Source: DASYQD01 sp036005845 (GTDB lineage: Bacteria; Acidobacteriota; Thermoanaerobaculia; Multivoradales; JAIOJS01). From it: 57,484 nucleotides of DNA. Within the stretch, counting starts at the first letter, position 1, and every line of letters starts with the position of its first letter. Under the pieces are notes generated by a model, which made no database searches, was not told the origin of the DNA, and saw only the letters and a program-made list of their open reading frames with translations. Both the position numbers and the translations under genes were made by a program. Below, piece by piece: positions 8,696 through 17,903 of this stretch. The stretch is from assembly GCA_036005845.1 (NCBI GenBank), contig DASYQD010000088.1:1-57484 (forward strand). The letters run 5' to 3'.

Positions 8696-9625
8696 ATGCC
8701 GCACTTCATCTCCATCCACGACCTCTCCGCCGACCAGGTGGAGTCGATCTTCGCTCTCACCTCCGACGTGAAGCGACAGCCGCAGAACTTCCGCACCGCG
8801 CTCGCCGGCAAGAGCCTGGCGATGATCTTCGAGAAGTCGTCGACGCGCACGCGGGTGAGCTTCGAGGTGGGGATGACCCAGCTCGGCGGACACGCGCTGT
8901 TCCTCTCATCGCGCGACATCCAGCTCGGCCGCGGCGAGCCGATCGCCGACACCGCGCAGGTGCTCTCGCGTTACGTCGACATCATCATGGCGCGCACCTT
9001 CGCGCATCAGACGGTGCTCGACCTCGCTCGCTTCGGCACCGTGCCGGTGATCAACGGCCTCACCGACGAGCTGCACCCGTGCCAGGGGATGGCCGACTAC
9101 TTCACGCTGCGCGAGGTGTTCGGCGACCTGCGCGGCCGCAAGATCGCCTACGTCGGCGACGGCAACAACGTGGCGCACTCGCTGATGTTCGGCGCCGCGA
9201 AGGTCGGGATGGACGTGGCGGTGGCGACGCCTGCGGGCTTCGAGCCGAAGCCGCACTACGTCGAGCTGGCGCGGCAGGATGCGGCGGCGGCCGGCACCAA
9301 CGTGATCGTCACGCACGATCCGCGCGAAGCGGTGGCCGGCGCCTCCGCCGTCTATACCGACGTCTGGGCGTCGATGGGCCAGGAGGCGGAAGCCGAAGCG
9401 CGCCGTCAGGCTTTCGCCGGTTGGACGATCGACCACGCCCTGATGGCGAACGCGCGGCCCGAAGCCGTGTTCCTCCACTGCCTCCCCGCGCACCGCGGCG
9501 AGGAGGTCGCCGCCGAGGTGATCGACGGCCCGCAGAGCCGCATCTTCGACGAGGCCGAGAACCGCCTGCACGTGCAGAAGGCCATCATGCTCTGGCTCCT
9601 CGTCGGCAGCGGCCGCGAAGGGTAG
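8696..9625 (+). CDS. argF: Ornithine carbamoyltransferase
   Basis: 309 residues, family-typical. It transfers carbamoyl phosphate to ornithine to give citrulline, or runs in reverse in arginine catabolism. The carbamoyl-phosphate site STRTR is near residue 48, HPCQ near 127, the ornithine loop near DVWASMGQE, and the catalytic Cys is in HCLPAHRG near 261. It follows arcA in the same direction, so a catabolic (arcB-like) role is as plausible as a biosynthetic one; the sequence alone does not decide. Confidence 0.94.
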   Translation: MPHFISIHDLSADQVESIFALTSDVKRQPQNFRTALAGKSLAMIFEKSSTRTRVSFEVGMTQLGGHALFLSSRDIQLGRGEPIADTAQVLSRYVDIIMARTFAHQTVLDLARFGTVPVINGLTDELHPCQGMADYFTLREVFGDLRGRKIAYVGDGNNVAHSLMFGAAKVGMDVAVATPAGFEPKPHYVELARQDAAAAGTNVIVTHDPREAVAGASAVYTDVWASMGQEAEAEARRQAFAGWTIDHALMANARPEAVFLHCLPAHRGEEVAAEVIDGPQSRIFDEAENRLHVQKAIMLWLLVGSGREG

Positions 9626-9673
9626 CGTCCGGCAGCACGTCCGCGCCCGGACCGGCTAAGATCGACGCCCACG

Positions 9674-11341
9674 ATGTTCAGGCTCCGCGGCGTCATCGAC
9701 GGCAGGGAGCGCTTCTTCCCTCTGGAGAGCGACGAGGTCCGCCTCGGCCGCGGCAGCGACAACGACGTCGTGCTGCCCGACTTCTCGGTGTCGCGCCGCC
9801 ACGCGGCCCTGCGCCGCGAGCCGGGCGGCTGGTTCGTCTACGACTTGAAGAGCACCAACGGCGTGCAGGTCAACGGCGTCACGGTGAAGAAGGCGCCGCT
9901 GCGCGCGGCCGACCGGCTGAAAGTGGGCATCTTCGAGTTCCTGGTCGAAGGCGAGCTGACCCACGAGGCGGGCCCCACCGCGGCGCTCGAGCAGGCCGGC
10001 GTCGTGCCTCCCGGCGGCGCCCACCCGGCGGCCGGCATCTCCTCGGCCACCATCGTCCGCCGCCTCGCCGACTTCTCGGCCGACTACGGCCTCGAGCAGA
10101 TCCTCTCGCCCGAGCGCCGCCGCGAGGACAAACGCAAGGCCCTCGACCAGGCCTACAGCAACACCATCTTCGGCATCATGACGCGGCTCGCGCGCCTCCT
10201 CATCAAGGCCAACTCGGCGTACGAGGTGCTGGAGACCGTGCTCTCGGTCGGCTTCGAGGCGCTCTCCGTCGACCGCGGCTTCATCCTGCTGCGCGACGAC
10301 CGCAGTGGCGAGCTCATCTGCGAGCTGTCGCGAATCGGCGACAAGGTGGAGATCCGCCCCGCCGAGGTGCCGGTATCGACCACCATGCTCGAGGCGGTGA
10401 TCAAGGAGCGCGTCGCGCTGCTCACCTACGACGCGCAGTCCGACCAGCGCCTCGCCACCGGCGAGTCGATCCGCATCCACCACATCCGTTCGGCGATGTG
10501 CGCGCCACTCTGGTCGAGCGACAACATCATCGGCGTCATGCAGGTCGACTCGCCGTTCCACGCCGGCACCTTCAACGAAGGCGACCTCGACCTCTTCACC
10601 GCGCTGTCGAACTACGCGGCGGTGGCGGTGGAGCGCATCCGCAACGCCGAGCGCGTCGAGCTCGAGAAGCAGATGCGCAGCCGGCTCGAGCGCTACCACT
10701 CGCCGGCCGTGATCGAGCTCGTCATGTCGCAGGAAGGGGCCAGCGCCGAGGAGACCGTCCATCGCCTCAAGTCGGCGCGCGTGACGGTGCTCTTCGCCGA
10801 CGTCGTCGGCTTCACGCCGATGGCCGAGAACTTGCCGCCCGAAGAGGTGGCCGAGGTGCTCGAGGGGTTCTTCACCCACTCGGTGGAGGCGATCTTCGCC
10901 AACGGGGGCACCCTCGACAAGTTCATCGGCGACTGCGTGATGGCGTTCTTCGGCGCGCCGATGCCACAGCCCGACCACGCGCAGCGCGCGGTGCGTGCGG
11001 CCGTCGAGATCCAGCGCGGGATCAAGCAGTGGAACGAGGAGCGCGCGTCGCGCGGCGCCGCGCCGCTGCTGTCGCGCATCGCCCTCAACAGCGGCCCGGT
11101 GGTCGTCGGCGACGTCGGCAGCGACAAGCGCGTCGACTACACGGTGCTCGGCAACACCGTGAACGTGGCGGCGCGGCTCGAGCAGGCGGCGACGGGCCCC
11201 GGCGAGATCGTCATCGGCGGCGCCACGCTGGCGGAGCTGGCCGGCAGCGACGGCGAGTTCCGCACCGAGTCGCTGGGCGAGTTCTCGCTCAAGGGCTTGG
11301 TGCAGAAGGTGCCGGTCTACCGCGTGCAGTGGGCGGAGTGA
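9674..11341 (+). CDS. FHA-GAF-class III adenylate cyclase
   Basis: 555 residues, soluble. An N-terminal FHA domain (about 20-80: LGRGSDNDVVLPD, SRRHAAL, STNGVQVNG) should read phosphothreonine signals. A GAF domain (about 170-335) follows, and then a class III cyclase domain (about 365-550). Metal-binding Asp376 (FADVVGF) and Asp420, purine-selecting Lys416 (TLDKFIGD) and Asp488, and transition-state Asn497/Arg501 (NTVNVAARLE) are all present, so it should be an active adenylate rather than guanylate cyclase. Its stop overlaps the GTG start of the next gene by 4 nt, which suggests translational coupling. Domain order FHA-GAF-CHD is typical of myxobacteria and acidobacteria. Confidence 0.93.
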   Translation: MFRLRGVIDGRERFFPLESDEVRLGRGSDNDVVLPDFSVSRRHAALRREPGGWFVYDLKSTNGVQVNGVTVKKAPLRAADRLKVGIFEFLVEGELTHEAGPTAALEQAGVVPPGGAHPAAGISSATIVRRLADFSADYGLEQILSPERRREDKRKALDQAYSNTIFGIMTRLARLLIKANSAYEVLETVLSVGFEALSVDRGFILLRDDRSGELICELSRIGDKVEIRPAEVPVSTTMLEAVIKERVALLTYDAQSDQRLATGESIRIHHIRSAMCAPLWSSDNIIGVMQVDSPFHAGTFNEGDLDLFTALSNYAAVAVERIRNAERVELEKQMRSRLERYHSPAVIELVMSQEGASAEETVHRLKSARVTVLFADVVGFTPMAENLPPEEVAEVLEGFFTHSVEAIFANGGTLDKFIGDCVMAFFGAPMPQPDHAQRAVRAAVEIQRGIKQWNEERASRGAAPLLSRIALNSGPVVVGDVGSDKRVDYTVLGNTVNVAARLEQAATGPGEIVIGGATLAELAGSDGEFRTESLGEFSLKGLVQKVPVYRVQWAE

Positions 11342-11898
11342 GCGGAGAGGGCCGAGCCGCGGCGCTGCCGCCGTTCACCCTCGTCACCGGCAATTCCGAC
11401 AAGCGCGCCGAGGCGGAGCGCATCCTCGGCCGCGCCGTCGACTGCGCGGCGATCGATCTGCCCGAGCCGCAGTCGCTCGACTTCTTCGAGGTGGTGCGCG
11501 CCAAAGCCGCCGAGGCATTTCGGCGGGTCGGCCGGCCGGTCGTGGTGGAGGAGGCGGGGCTCGAGCTGGCGGCGCTCAACGGGTTCCCGGGACCGCTCGT
11601 GAAGTGGATGCTCGAGGCGGTCGGCGCTGGAGGGATCGCGCGCACGGCGCTGGCGCTGGGCGAGCCGCGCGCGACCGCGCGCTGTCTGTTGCTGTGGACC
11701 GACGGTGCGCGCGAAGTGGTCGGCGAGGGCACGACGGTTGGGACGCTCGTCGAGCCGCGGGGCACCAGTGGCTTCGGCTGGGACCCCGCGTTCCTGCCGG
11801 AGGGCGAAGAGCGCACTTACGGCGAGCTGCCAAGCGCCGACAAAGACCGGCTGAGCCACCGCGGGCGGGCTTGGCGAGACCTGCTGGCGAAGCTGTAG
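11338..11898 (+). CDS. rdgB: Ham1/ITPase-type non-canonical purine NTP pyrophosphatase
   Basis: 186 residues from GTG 11338, which overlaps the cyclase stop (GTGA). It should hydrolyse dITP, XTP and ITP to monophosphates and so clean the nucleotide pool. TGNSDKRAEAERIL is the Ham1 N-terminal motif; GTSGFGWDPAFLPEG and the C-terminal SHRGRAW are conserved. The central motif VEEAGLELAALNGFPGPLVK resembles archaeal and eukaryotic ITPases (PGPxxKW) more than E. coli RdgB, and the usual Asp-Asp (or Glu-Asp) pair there reads Glu-Glu. Confidence 0.85.
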   Translation: MSGEGRAAALPPFTLVTGNSDKRAEAERILGRAVDCAAIDLPEPQSLDFFEVVRAKAAEAFRRVGRPVVVEEAGLELAALNGFPGPLVKWMLEAVGAGGIARTALALGEPRATARCLLLWTDGAREVVGEGTTVGTLVEPRGTSGFGWDPAFLPEGEERTYGELPSADKDRLSHRGRAWRDLLAKL

Positions 11899-12596
11899 TC
11901 AGCTGCCGTGACGGAGCGTGATGAGGGAGGCGATCGCGGATAGCAGCTCGGGCGGGGTCGGGAAGTAGCCGGCGATGGCTTGGGATGCTGGGCGTGCCAT
12001 GTGCGTGTTGGTCCTGCTGTTCAGGCGGTGAGGAAGTCGAGCGCGAGCTGCGCGCGCGCTGCGCGGCGAACCGGAGGTGGAGAACTCGGCGCGAGGTGGC
12101 GTGGTGCCGGTGATGGCTGACGGGCGAAGCCCGGAGGAGAAGACCTCAAGAGGGAAGGGACGCGCTCACCGGCTCGGCGCCGAGCATTGCAGGAGACCCG
12201 GGAGCGGATCGCGGTGCGGCTGAATGGTGCCGCGCGGTCGTGCCCTGGGACTTTTCGGAGAGCGCCTTTCGCGGCGCTGTAGCCGCCAGAGCGGGCGGAT
12301 GACAATCGCTGGGGCAAGCGGCCTGGAGCGTGGATCAGGTCCTTCGTTGGGGTGCGGAGAGCCGGCAAGGGCATCGGGCCGAAAAGGGAGCGCCGGTGGG
12401 CCGTTAGGGCCGTAGGAGTCGAGCCGCGGCGCGACCTGGGGGATGTCGGGGGTTCCGGCCCGAGCGTTCCACTCGCTGTGCGTTGCCCAGCGCGCGCGAC
12501 CGGCTCGGAGTAACCGGGCGGCAATGGGCCACTTAGCTGGGCAGGTGACGCCTGACGGGCACGCCTAGCGCGCCGAACAGGGTCGTCCGTGTGACA
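11899..12596. other. Long intergenic stretch without a recognisable gene
   Basis: About 700 nt with no supported reading frame; the 201-residue minus-strand frame inside is Arg/Pro/Ser-rich and matches no family I know. The part at about 12305-12450 resembles 14750-14900 in direct orientation, suggesting a decayed dispersed repeat that flanks the lipoprotein-protease pair. Confidence 0.5.
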
Positions 12597-12642
12597 AAGA
12601 AGACGGCGAGCGAGGAACTCGGCCAACCTCGGCCGTCTTCTT
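12597..12642. terminator. Strong terminator-like hairpin
   Basis: AAGAAGACGGC (12597-12607) and GCCGTCTTCTT (12632-12642) form a perfect 11-bp stem, extended inward by CGAGG/CCTCG. The pyrimidine-rich CTTCTTCTT tract on the 3' side gives a rho-independent terminator look on the plus strand, insulating the gene at 12679. Confidence 0.6.
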
Positions 12643-12678
12643 CTTGCAGGGAATTGGCTGCTCGAAGGGAGGTCGTTG

Positions 12679-13317
12679 ATGTGTAGTCGCGCTCAAATCG
12701 TGCCGGTGATGCTCCTGGCGAGCCTGTTTGGCTGCGCCCCGTCTGACGCCTCCACTGCGAAGCCCGATCAGACCACCACACCCGAGTCCTCCGCGCCCGC
12801 GGAATCGCTGGCGCCACAGTTTGTGGTCTCCACCGTTTCTGCAGAGCCCATCGTCCGCGTCGCGATCCGCGGCGGTCTCTTGGCGGGCCCAACAACCACC
12901 TACACCGTATACGGCGACGGGCGCCTCGAATTGGCGGAGAGCCACGACAAACCCCGGCCGAAGACTGCACCCCCGCTCCCGCCCGCCCAGACGGTGTCCC
13001 TCGACGCCGACGAGCTGCACGCGGTCGCCGCGTTGGCAGCGGCACCCGCGCTCATCGAGGGGGACGCGACGCGCGTCGCCACCGAGCTCCACGATGCCGG
13101 TGCCGGCATTAGAGACGGCAGCCTGTACACGGTCGACATCCGTCTCATGAGCTACGCCCGCGGTAAACTCAGTCTTGCGCCCGTCGAACGCAGGTTCGTC
13201 ATGATCGAGCCGACGATAGCGGCCGAAGAACACCGCGGCGGGGAGGCGACGCAGGCACTCGGGGCGCTCATAAACGGCCTCGCACGCCTCTGCAGCGCGA
13301 AGGAGCGGAACCAGTGA
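12679..13317 (+). CDS. Predicted lipoprotein of unknown function
   Basis: 212 residues from ATG 12679, with AGGGAGG 6 nt upstream (a TTG one codon earlier is less likely). The signal peptide ends in lipobox LASLFGC, so it is probably lipidated and exported. A low-complexity Thr/Pro/Ser/Ala linker is followed by a domain containing TTTYTVYGDGRLE and a Leu/Asp-rich helix region. I recognise no family. Its stop overlaps the GTG of the metalloprotease gene (GTGA), so the two form an operon and probably act together at the cell surface. Confidence 0.75.
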   Translation: MCSRAQIVPVMLLASLFGCAPSDASTAKPDQTTTPESSAPAESLAPQFVVSTVSAEPIVRVAIRGGLLAGPTTTYTVYGDGRLELAESHDKPRPKTAPPLPPAQTVSLDADELHAVAALAAAPALIEGDATRVATELHDAGAGIRDGSLYTVDIRLMSYARGKLSLAPVERRFVMIEPTIAAEEHRGGEATQALGALINGLARLCSAKERNQ

Positions 13318-14675
13318 AGGCCGCGCGCCCCGCGCTTGTTGCGCTCCTCCTCGGAGCCGTGGCTGTACCCGTGGCACACGCCGGCACTTTCCTTTGGGTC
13401 AGCACGAACATCCGCAACGCGAACCCCGATGTCGCGGGTAACACGGGGCCCTACGCGATCGTGCATCCGCCGGGATTCAACGGAGGGAGTAGCGGCAGTA
13501 TGGCGGTGCGGATCTGTGTGCGCGCCGGCAGCGAACCGATGACCCCTCCCCTCCAGTGGGCAATTGGGATCTGGAACCGTCACGTGAAGAAGGTGGGGAA
13601 CTGCGGTGACTGCCTCACCCAAGAAGACTTCGACGACGGCATGCCAGAGCCGGGAACGTCGTATAGCCTCGCCGGTATTCTCCTGCACGAGCTCGGCCAC
13701 TGTGCCCTTGGGCTTGATCACCCAAACCACACGGAGTTCCTAGAAACGCGCCCGCCACAGCCCTGGCGGACCGGAGAGTGCGACGACGAGAGCAACACGA
13801 GCTGCGGCGACTACACCAGCTTCACGGAGGCGGGAAACACAACCGAGATTCTTGCCGGCGCCGACGGCATCCGCGGCTCCAGGGACGATGAGCCGCTCAA
13901 CCAGTGCGGCTTTGCCACTTCCCCGATCTTCGCCGACCCTGACGAGCCTTCTAGAAACGTCTGTCTCAACACCACGTCGGCCAACTCCTTGGACTTCTTA
14001 CCCTCGCAGGCATGCGCCGGCACACAGTGCTGCCCGCCCTGCCCGGACCCCGACACCTGTCCGCCTGCTCCCATGCAGGTGCAGCACGTGGCGTGGTTTC
14101 GGAAGAGCGACAACAACCCCGTTGTCAGAGATGGAACGGTAATCGACCGCAACACTTTCTCGCGGAGACACCAGGATTTGCCGGTCGGGAGCGCCTACGC
14201 CGCAAACGGGAACCGGCGCGTAGCGCTAGCGCTTGGCTACCCGGGAACACAGGCGGCCATGTACACGCCTCTGGTAAGAGGCCAAGGGTGGAACGGCCTG
14301 ACGGCCGACGATGTAGACCAGCTATCCATGGGCAACACCGGCGTTGATCGCCTCGCGGGCACGGCTGATGACTACTCCCCGACGCTCGTGTTGGTCGCGG
14401 ACTGCGCGTTAGCAGACATCGAGGCCTTCTTCGACCCTGGGCTCGTAGGCTCCCTAGGCGGCTGCGAATCGAACATAGCGCCATCGCCGCTCGTTGATCC
14501 CGTGGGTGGCCTCATCCTCCACTACACGGTTGCTGCGCGCAGCCCGAATACGAAGCCGCTCATCCGCCTCAGAACCAACAACAACCCAATGAGGCCCCTG
14601 GATTTCCTGATTCCCTTGCCCGACATCGATTTCGAGACGGGCGATTTGAGCGAATGGAGCGCTTTCTCGCCCTAG
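13314..14675 (+). CDS. Secreted zinc metalloprotease-like protein (HExxH)
   Basis: 453 residues with a Sec signal peptide (about 1-23, ending AHAG). Residues H125-E126-L-G-H129-C-A-L-G133-L-D-H136 form a zinc site resembling the metzincin motif but with one extra residue between the second His and the Gly. Preceding text (IWNRHVKKVGNCGDC, SLAGILLHE) fits a matrixin-like reprolysin fold. Many Cys pairs, including CCPPCPDPDTCPP, suggest extracellular disulphides. The C-terminus ends in FETGDLSEWS, a motif seen at the ends of many exported acidobacterial proteins. GTG start, coupled to the upstream lipoprotein. The substrate is unknown. Confidence 0.75.
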   Translation: MKAARPALVALLLGAVAVPVAHAGTFLWVSTNIRNANPDVAGNTGPYAIVHPPGFNGGSSGSMAVRICVRAGSEPMTPPLQWAIGIWNRHVKKVGNCGDCLTQEDFDDGMPEPGTSYSLAGILLHELGHCALGLDHPNHTEFLETRPPQPWRTGECDDESNTSCGDYTSFTEAGNTTEILAGADGIRGSRDDEPLNQCGFATSPIFADPDEPSRNVCLNTTSANSLDFLPSQACAGTQCCPPCPDPDTCPPAPMQVQHVAWFRKSDNNPVVRDGTVIDRNTFSRRHQDLPVGSAYAANGNRRVALALGYPGTQAAMYTPLVRGQGWNGLTADDVDQLSMGNTGVDRLAGTADDYSPTLVLVADCALADIEAFFDPGLVGSLGGCESNIAPSPLVDPVGGLILHYTVAARSPNTKPLIRLRTNNNPMRPLDFLIPLPDIDFETGDLSEWSAFSP

Positions 14676-14880
14676 CAGGGGTGCTGAAAAAACCCCGCTG
14701 GCTCGCATCCTTGGCCTCATGAGAAGGAACGCGCCGCGAGCAGCGGTCGATTGGGGCAAGTAGGCTGGAACATGGGCCAGGGCCGCCAGAGCGGATCCGG
14801 AGTAGTAAGGGCGACGAGGTACGGCAGAAGGAGCGCCGCGGCGCCACGAGGGGCTGTAGGGCGCTCGACGATCGGGCCGC
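14676..14880. other. Intergenic stretch: hairpin or IS-end-like sequence and degenerate repeat
   Basis: GGGGTGCTGAAAAAACCCC (about 14685-14704) can fold as a short hairpin with flanking AGC/GCT and may end the metalloprotease transcript; its GGTGCTGAAAAA core also resembles the ends of some insertion sequences. From about 14750 the sequence is about 60% similar by eye to 12305-12450. Confidence 0.35.
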
Positions 14881-14889
14881 GGGTAAGGC

Positions 14890-15736
14890 CGGGGGCCGCT
14901 CGGAGCCTTCCTGGCTGGACCAGCCGCGCGTCATTAGCGAGCGAACCGAGCGACTTCGCCTTCCTCATCGTCCAGACGATGACGAGGGTTGCCCGCCGCG
15001 CCGGTGGGGCCGCCGCGGGATTGGTTGACTGGTGAGTGATGTCGTGCGTGACGATCTCGAACTGCGGGGCCGGGTTTGCTGGCGGAGCTGTAGCGACGGC
15101 TGTAGATCCCCGGCTTGCTGCCGTTCGACGAGGTCGCCACTTACCACGCGATAACCAAGGCGTTGGTGCCGTCGTGGGCGACCGTCGGGTTGCGCTGTTC
15201 GCTGGCTGTGGCGGTACTGACCAGGAAGGCGGCGCCGACCTTGCCGCCTTGCTTGTCATACTTCTGGCCGGCGATTTTCGGTCCCTGCCTGTAAAGGGGC
15301 CGGTCGGTGTGCCAGACGACGATGAGCTGCTGTTGCTGGCGCGGGGGATCGAGGGGTGGAACGGCACGTTCGAGGTCGGCGGGGCGACGATCTCCTGGTT
15401 GGCGAGTGGGACCCCGGCAGCCGACGCCGACACGCGGCGCATTGACACTCCGTACTTGCTGGGCTGGAACGGCGCGAACTGGTCTCGGCTGCCAGATGAC
15501 GTTGTCCCAAAGTGTGGACGCAGACCGGGGAGATCGCCGCTGAGACCCTGGTTGAGCGCGATCTGCCCACCGAGCGGCGCGTCGGCGGCGTCGAAGCGCC
15601 GGAGCAGCATCTGCGGCGAGTCGGTGCTGGAGACGATGCCCGTCAGCACCTTCATCCACACCACCACGAAGCCACCGTCCTTGGTCGGCGCCACCGAGGG
15701 CAGCCGGTCGCTGAAATCTTCGGCGCCGACCGGCCG
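14890..15736 (-). pseudogene. Remnant of a secreted FVVVW-repeat protein
   Basis: Minus-strand frames contain repeat units of a known exported beta-repeat type: KDGGFVVVWMK, LLRRFDAADAPLGGQI, YGVSMRRVSASAAG, LIVVWHTDRP, KPGIYSRRY, FEIVTHDITHQS and ATLVIVWT. These units jump between all three frames (at about 15510, 15330 and 15080), so no single reading frame survives. No start codon or signal peptide is left. The fragment lies directly behind the end of the next pseudogene, so two gene remains have been joined by deletion. Confidence 0.7.
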
Positions 15737-15739
15737 CCC

Positions 15740-16422
15740 TCACGAACAATTGAAGGCCGCGGTGTGCGCAAACGTGGTCGGAAGATGCCCCACTCCGTTG
15801 CTATAGTCCTTCGTAGAACCAATCACGGTGTCGCGCACCGTCACCGTCCAACCCTGGTCAGTCAGCCACTCGCGAAGACCCAGAATTTGTTGCCGAACAG
15901 TGGCACACAAGCGTCGACCATCTTGATGCCCATCTCGAAGTTCGCGGGGTTAAAGAACCAGAAGAACGCAGACTCATCCGTCTCCGCCCGCTGCGAGTTG
16001 AAACTCATCAGCTGTGCGTTACCGGAACCGGAGTTGCTGACAAAGGCAACGCTTACGTCAAAGCGACCGTTCAGAAGGCAGGCATGCCTGGAGTCACGGG
16101 CGCACGAACCCACCGTGCCGAACGTGCCATCGTAGGCTGCCAAATGACCATTCATATCAATACTTTCTATCCTATACGCATATGTCCCAGCTTGCAGCCC
16201 TGCAATCGCCGCGATATGCGCACCGGTAAACGCCAGATTAGCCGGAGAAGAGCTACCATAGTCCAGTGTTGTGCCATACTGGATCATCCCGTCGGCCGGC
16301 CTACTCGTGTCCCAACTAATCGTCGCGCCACTGCTACCTCTCGCCACCGATACATTGCGGATCGTGACCTCTCCAGGGCCCAGGAGGTGAGTCGATTCCA
16401 GAGAATCTAATTGGCTCAGCAC
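15740..16422 (-). pseudogene. Remnant of a secreted protein: fibronectin-III-like plus C-terminal FWFF domain
   Basis: Residues from 16422 down form an FnIII-like module (GATISWDTSRPADGMIQYG, AGTYAYRIESIDMNG), followed by a C-terminal domain with CLLNGRFDVSVAF, FFWFFNPANFEMGIKMVDAC and NKFWVFASG. This domain ends many exported proteins of high-GC environmental bacteria. A one-base loss near 15863 makes a premature TGA after FASG; in the next frame the domain continues (LTDQGWTVTVRDTVIG ... TAAFNCS) to a stop at 15740. The N-terminal part is missing or merges with the next remnant upstream. GC content is clearly below that of the host. Confidence 0.75.
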
Positions 16423-16472
16423 AAGTAAAGATATTGTTCAAGGTTGCGACATTGCATCGCTTCAAATGAACG

Positions 16473-17504
16473 TCATTGCCGGTGTCCGACCCGACTGATC
16501 AGGACCTTCTTGCCATCCCTCACGGCGGTCCCGATGCCGTGTCGAAGATCCGAAGGCGCTGGCGCACAGGCCCCATTGAACGAATAGTTGATTTGCCAAT
16601 TCGGAATCGAGATCCAGTCGGAATTCCCTTTTTTACGGAATGCAATATCGTAATACGAAACATTTGCTTTGTTATGATCCAGCTGATTATTGCATGCCCC
16701 GAACATCTCCTGGTGCAATACGAGTGGCGCAAATGGGTCCAGATAGCTCGCGTGCGCTTCCGTCAAATAGTACGTGGCAACTGGGTAGTTCACGCCGTTG
16801 ATCGTAACGTCCACCAGCCACTCGCGAAAATCGCCGCTCAGCGGGACCCATTTGCAGAAGATATCCTTCTTCAGGTTGCCTGCTGGATTGGTCACGAGGT
16901 CGCCGCGCTTGAGATGCCACTCGATCGTCACTGGAGTGGAAATCCGCGGATCTTGAAGGGCGGCGGTCGCATAGATGTTGTTGCCCACAATCCCCGTACT
17001 GTCGATATTTTCGAAGACGCGCTGAAAATGAGGTGAGGTGTCTGGTGCTAGTGAGTGTAAGTCCTGCGAGCATATTAGGATTTCGCGTCAGATCGTCGAG
17101 GTACGAAAAATAGAGCTCAAGACCTCCGGACAAGGAATCCACATGCAGGAAGCTTCCTGGTATTGATGTACGAGGTTTTGGAGCATGAGGCCGAGACAAT
17201 TCACGCTGCCGAGCGGGCCGCGAAGACAGGCGAAATTGAACTCTATTCGCAGCTTGCCGAAGTCCGCGCTATGATCTGGGGTTACGAATTCTGCACTGGC
17301 TGCTTTCCAGCGCATTTCTGTGATTTTCGACTGATTGAATGGCTGATTAGAGCCGTAGGGGGTGACATTGACGCCTAGGGTGTTGTACGCACTCAGAGGA
17401 AGCGCACTTAGGAAAAACATGCACAGGGGAGCCAGCGATTTAGGCGCGCTGGAGAAGCAGCGCGGACCGCCGAAGCTTGTTCTAGTCACGCGGGCGTCGT
17501 CCAT
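16473..17504 (-). pseudogene. Secreted protein of unknown function, two frameshifts
   Basis: ATG 17504 is preceded by GGGAGGTAACACTG, a good ribosome site, and opens a signal peptide (APLCMFFLSALPLSAYN). Frame 1 runs to about 17160 (LRIEFNFACLRG, GLMLQNLVHQYQ), frame 2 to about 17045 (SFLHVDSLSGGLELYFSYLD), and frame 3 to the stop at 16473 (VFENIDSTGIVGNNIYATAA ... GTAVRDGKKVLISRVGHRQ). If read through, the product would be about 340 residues. I do not recognise the family. Local GC falls to roughly 40-50% around 16140-16280 and 16620-16690, well below the host, which suggests recent acquisition. Confidence 0.65.
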
Positions 17505-17903
17505 CAGTGTTACCTCCCTGGACCGTCGGTAGGGATCCTGGCCGTCGGCTCCCTCGAGGGACTCCTATTGGGAGCTGTGGGGCCGCGCTTAGGGCCGCCT
17601 CACACCATGTAGAGTCACTCTACTCCTTCGGCGTGCCCCCAGCGCCACCCACTTCAGCCCCTTCAAGACGGAAGCCGCGGGGCGTAGGGTACTAAGGCGA
17701 GCAGCGGTGGATCCCGGCTGATTTCCGTGCCTAGGGCGCGAAACGCCGCCGAGCGCCTAGGAGGCTGCTGAGAAACGGCCAGGTGGGTCTGCTCGGTGAC
17801 CGATCGCTGCGACGGTGAGCGTCCGGTTGGACGTTACACAGTGTGTGAGAGGTTTTCCTGGCGATCGCCGCTCGACGATTACAGACCGGGCGGACTCGGC
17901 CGG
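17505..17903. other. Intergenic stretch with possible IS terminal sequence
   Basis: No reading frame is supported. AGGAGGCTGCTGAGAAACGG near 17759-17778 lies about 130 nt beyond the transposase stop and looks like an IS5-group terminal inverted repeat. The matching end beyond the transposase start is not evident. Confidence 0.35.

Noticed and set aside
12021..12626. 201-residue minus-strand frame
   Set aside because: Arg/Pro/Ser-rich composition, runs through the terminator hairpin, no family signature.
15036..15806. 256-residue plus-strand frame opposite the secreted repeat remnant
   Set aside because: The opposite strand carries recognisable FVVVW repeat units; this frame is their mirror and has no known motif.
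16476..17036. 186-residue plus-strand frame
   Set aside because: Antisense to the 17504-16473 pseudogene, which has a signal peptide and ribosome site.
17163..17378. 71-residue plus-strand frame
   Set aside because: Antisense to the signal-peptide end of the same pseudogene; no ribosome site.
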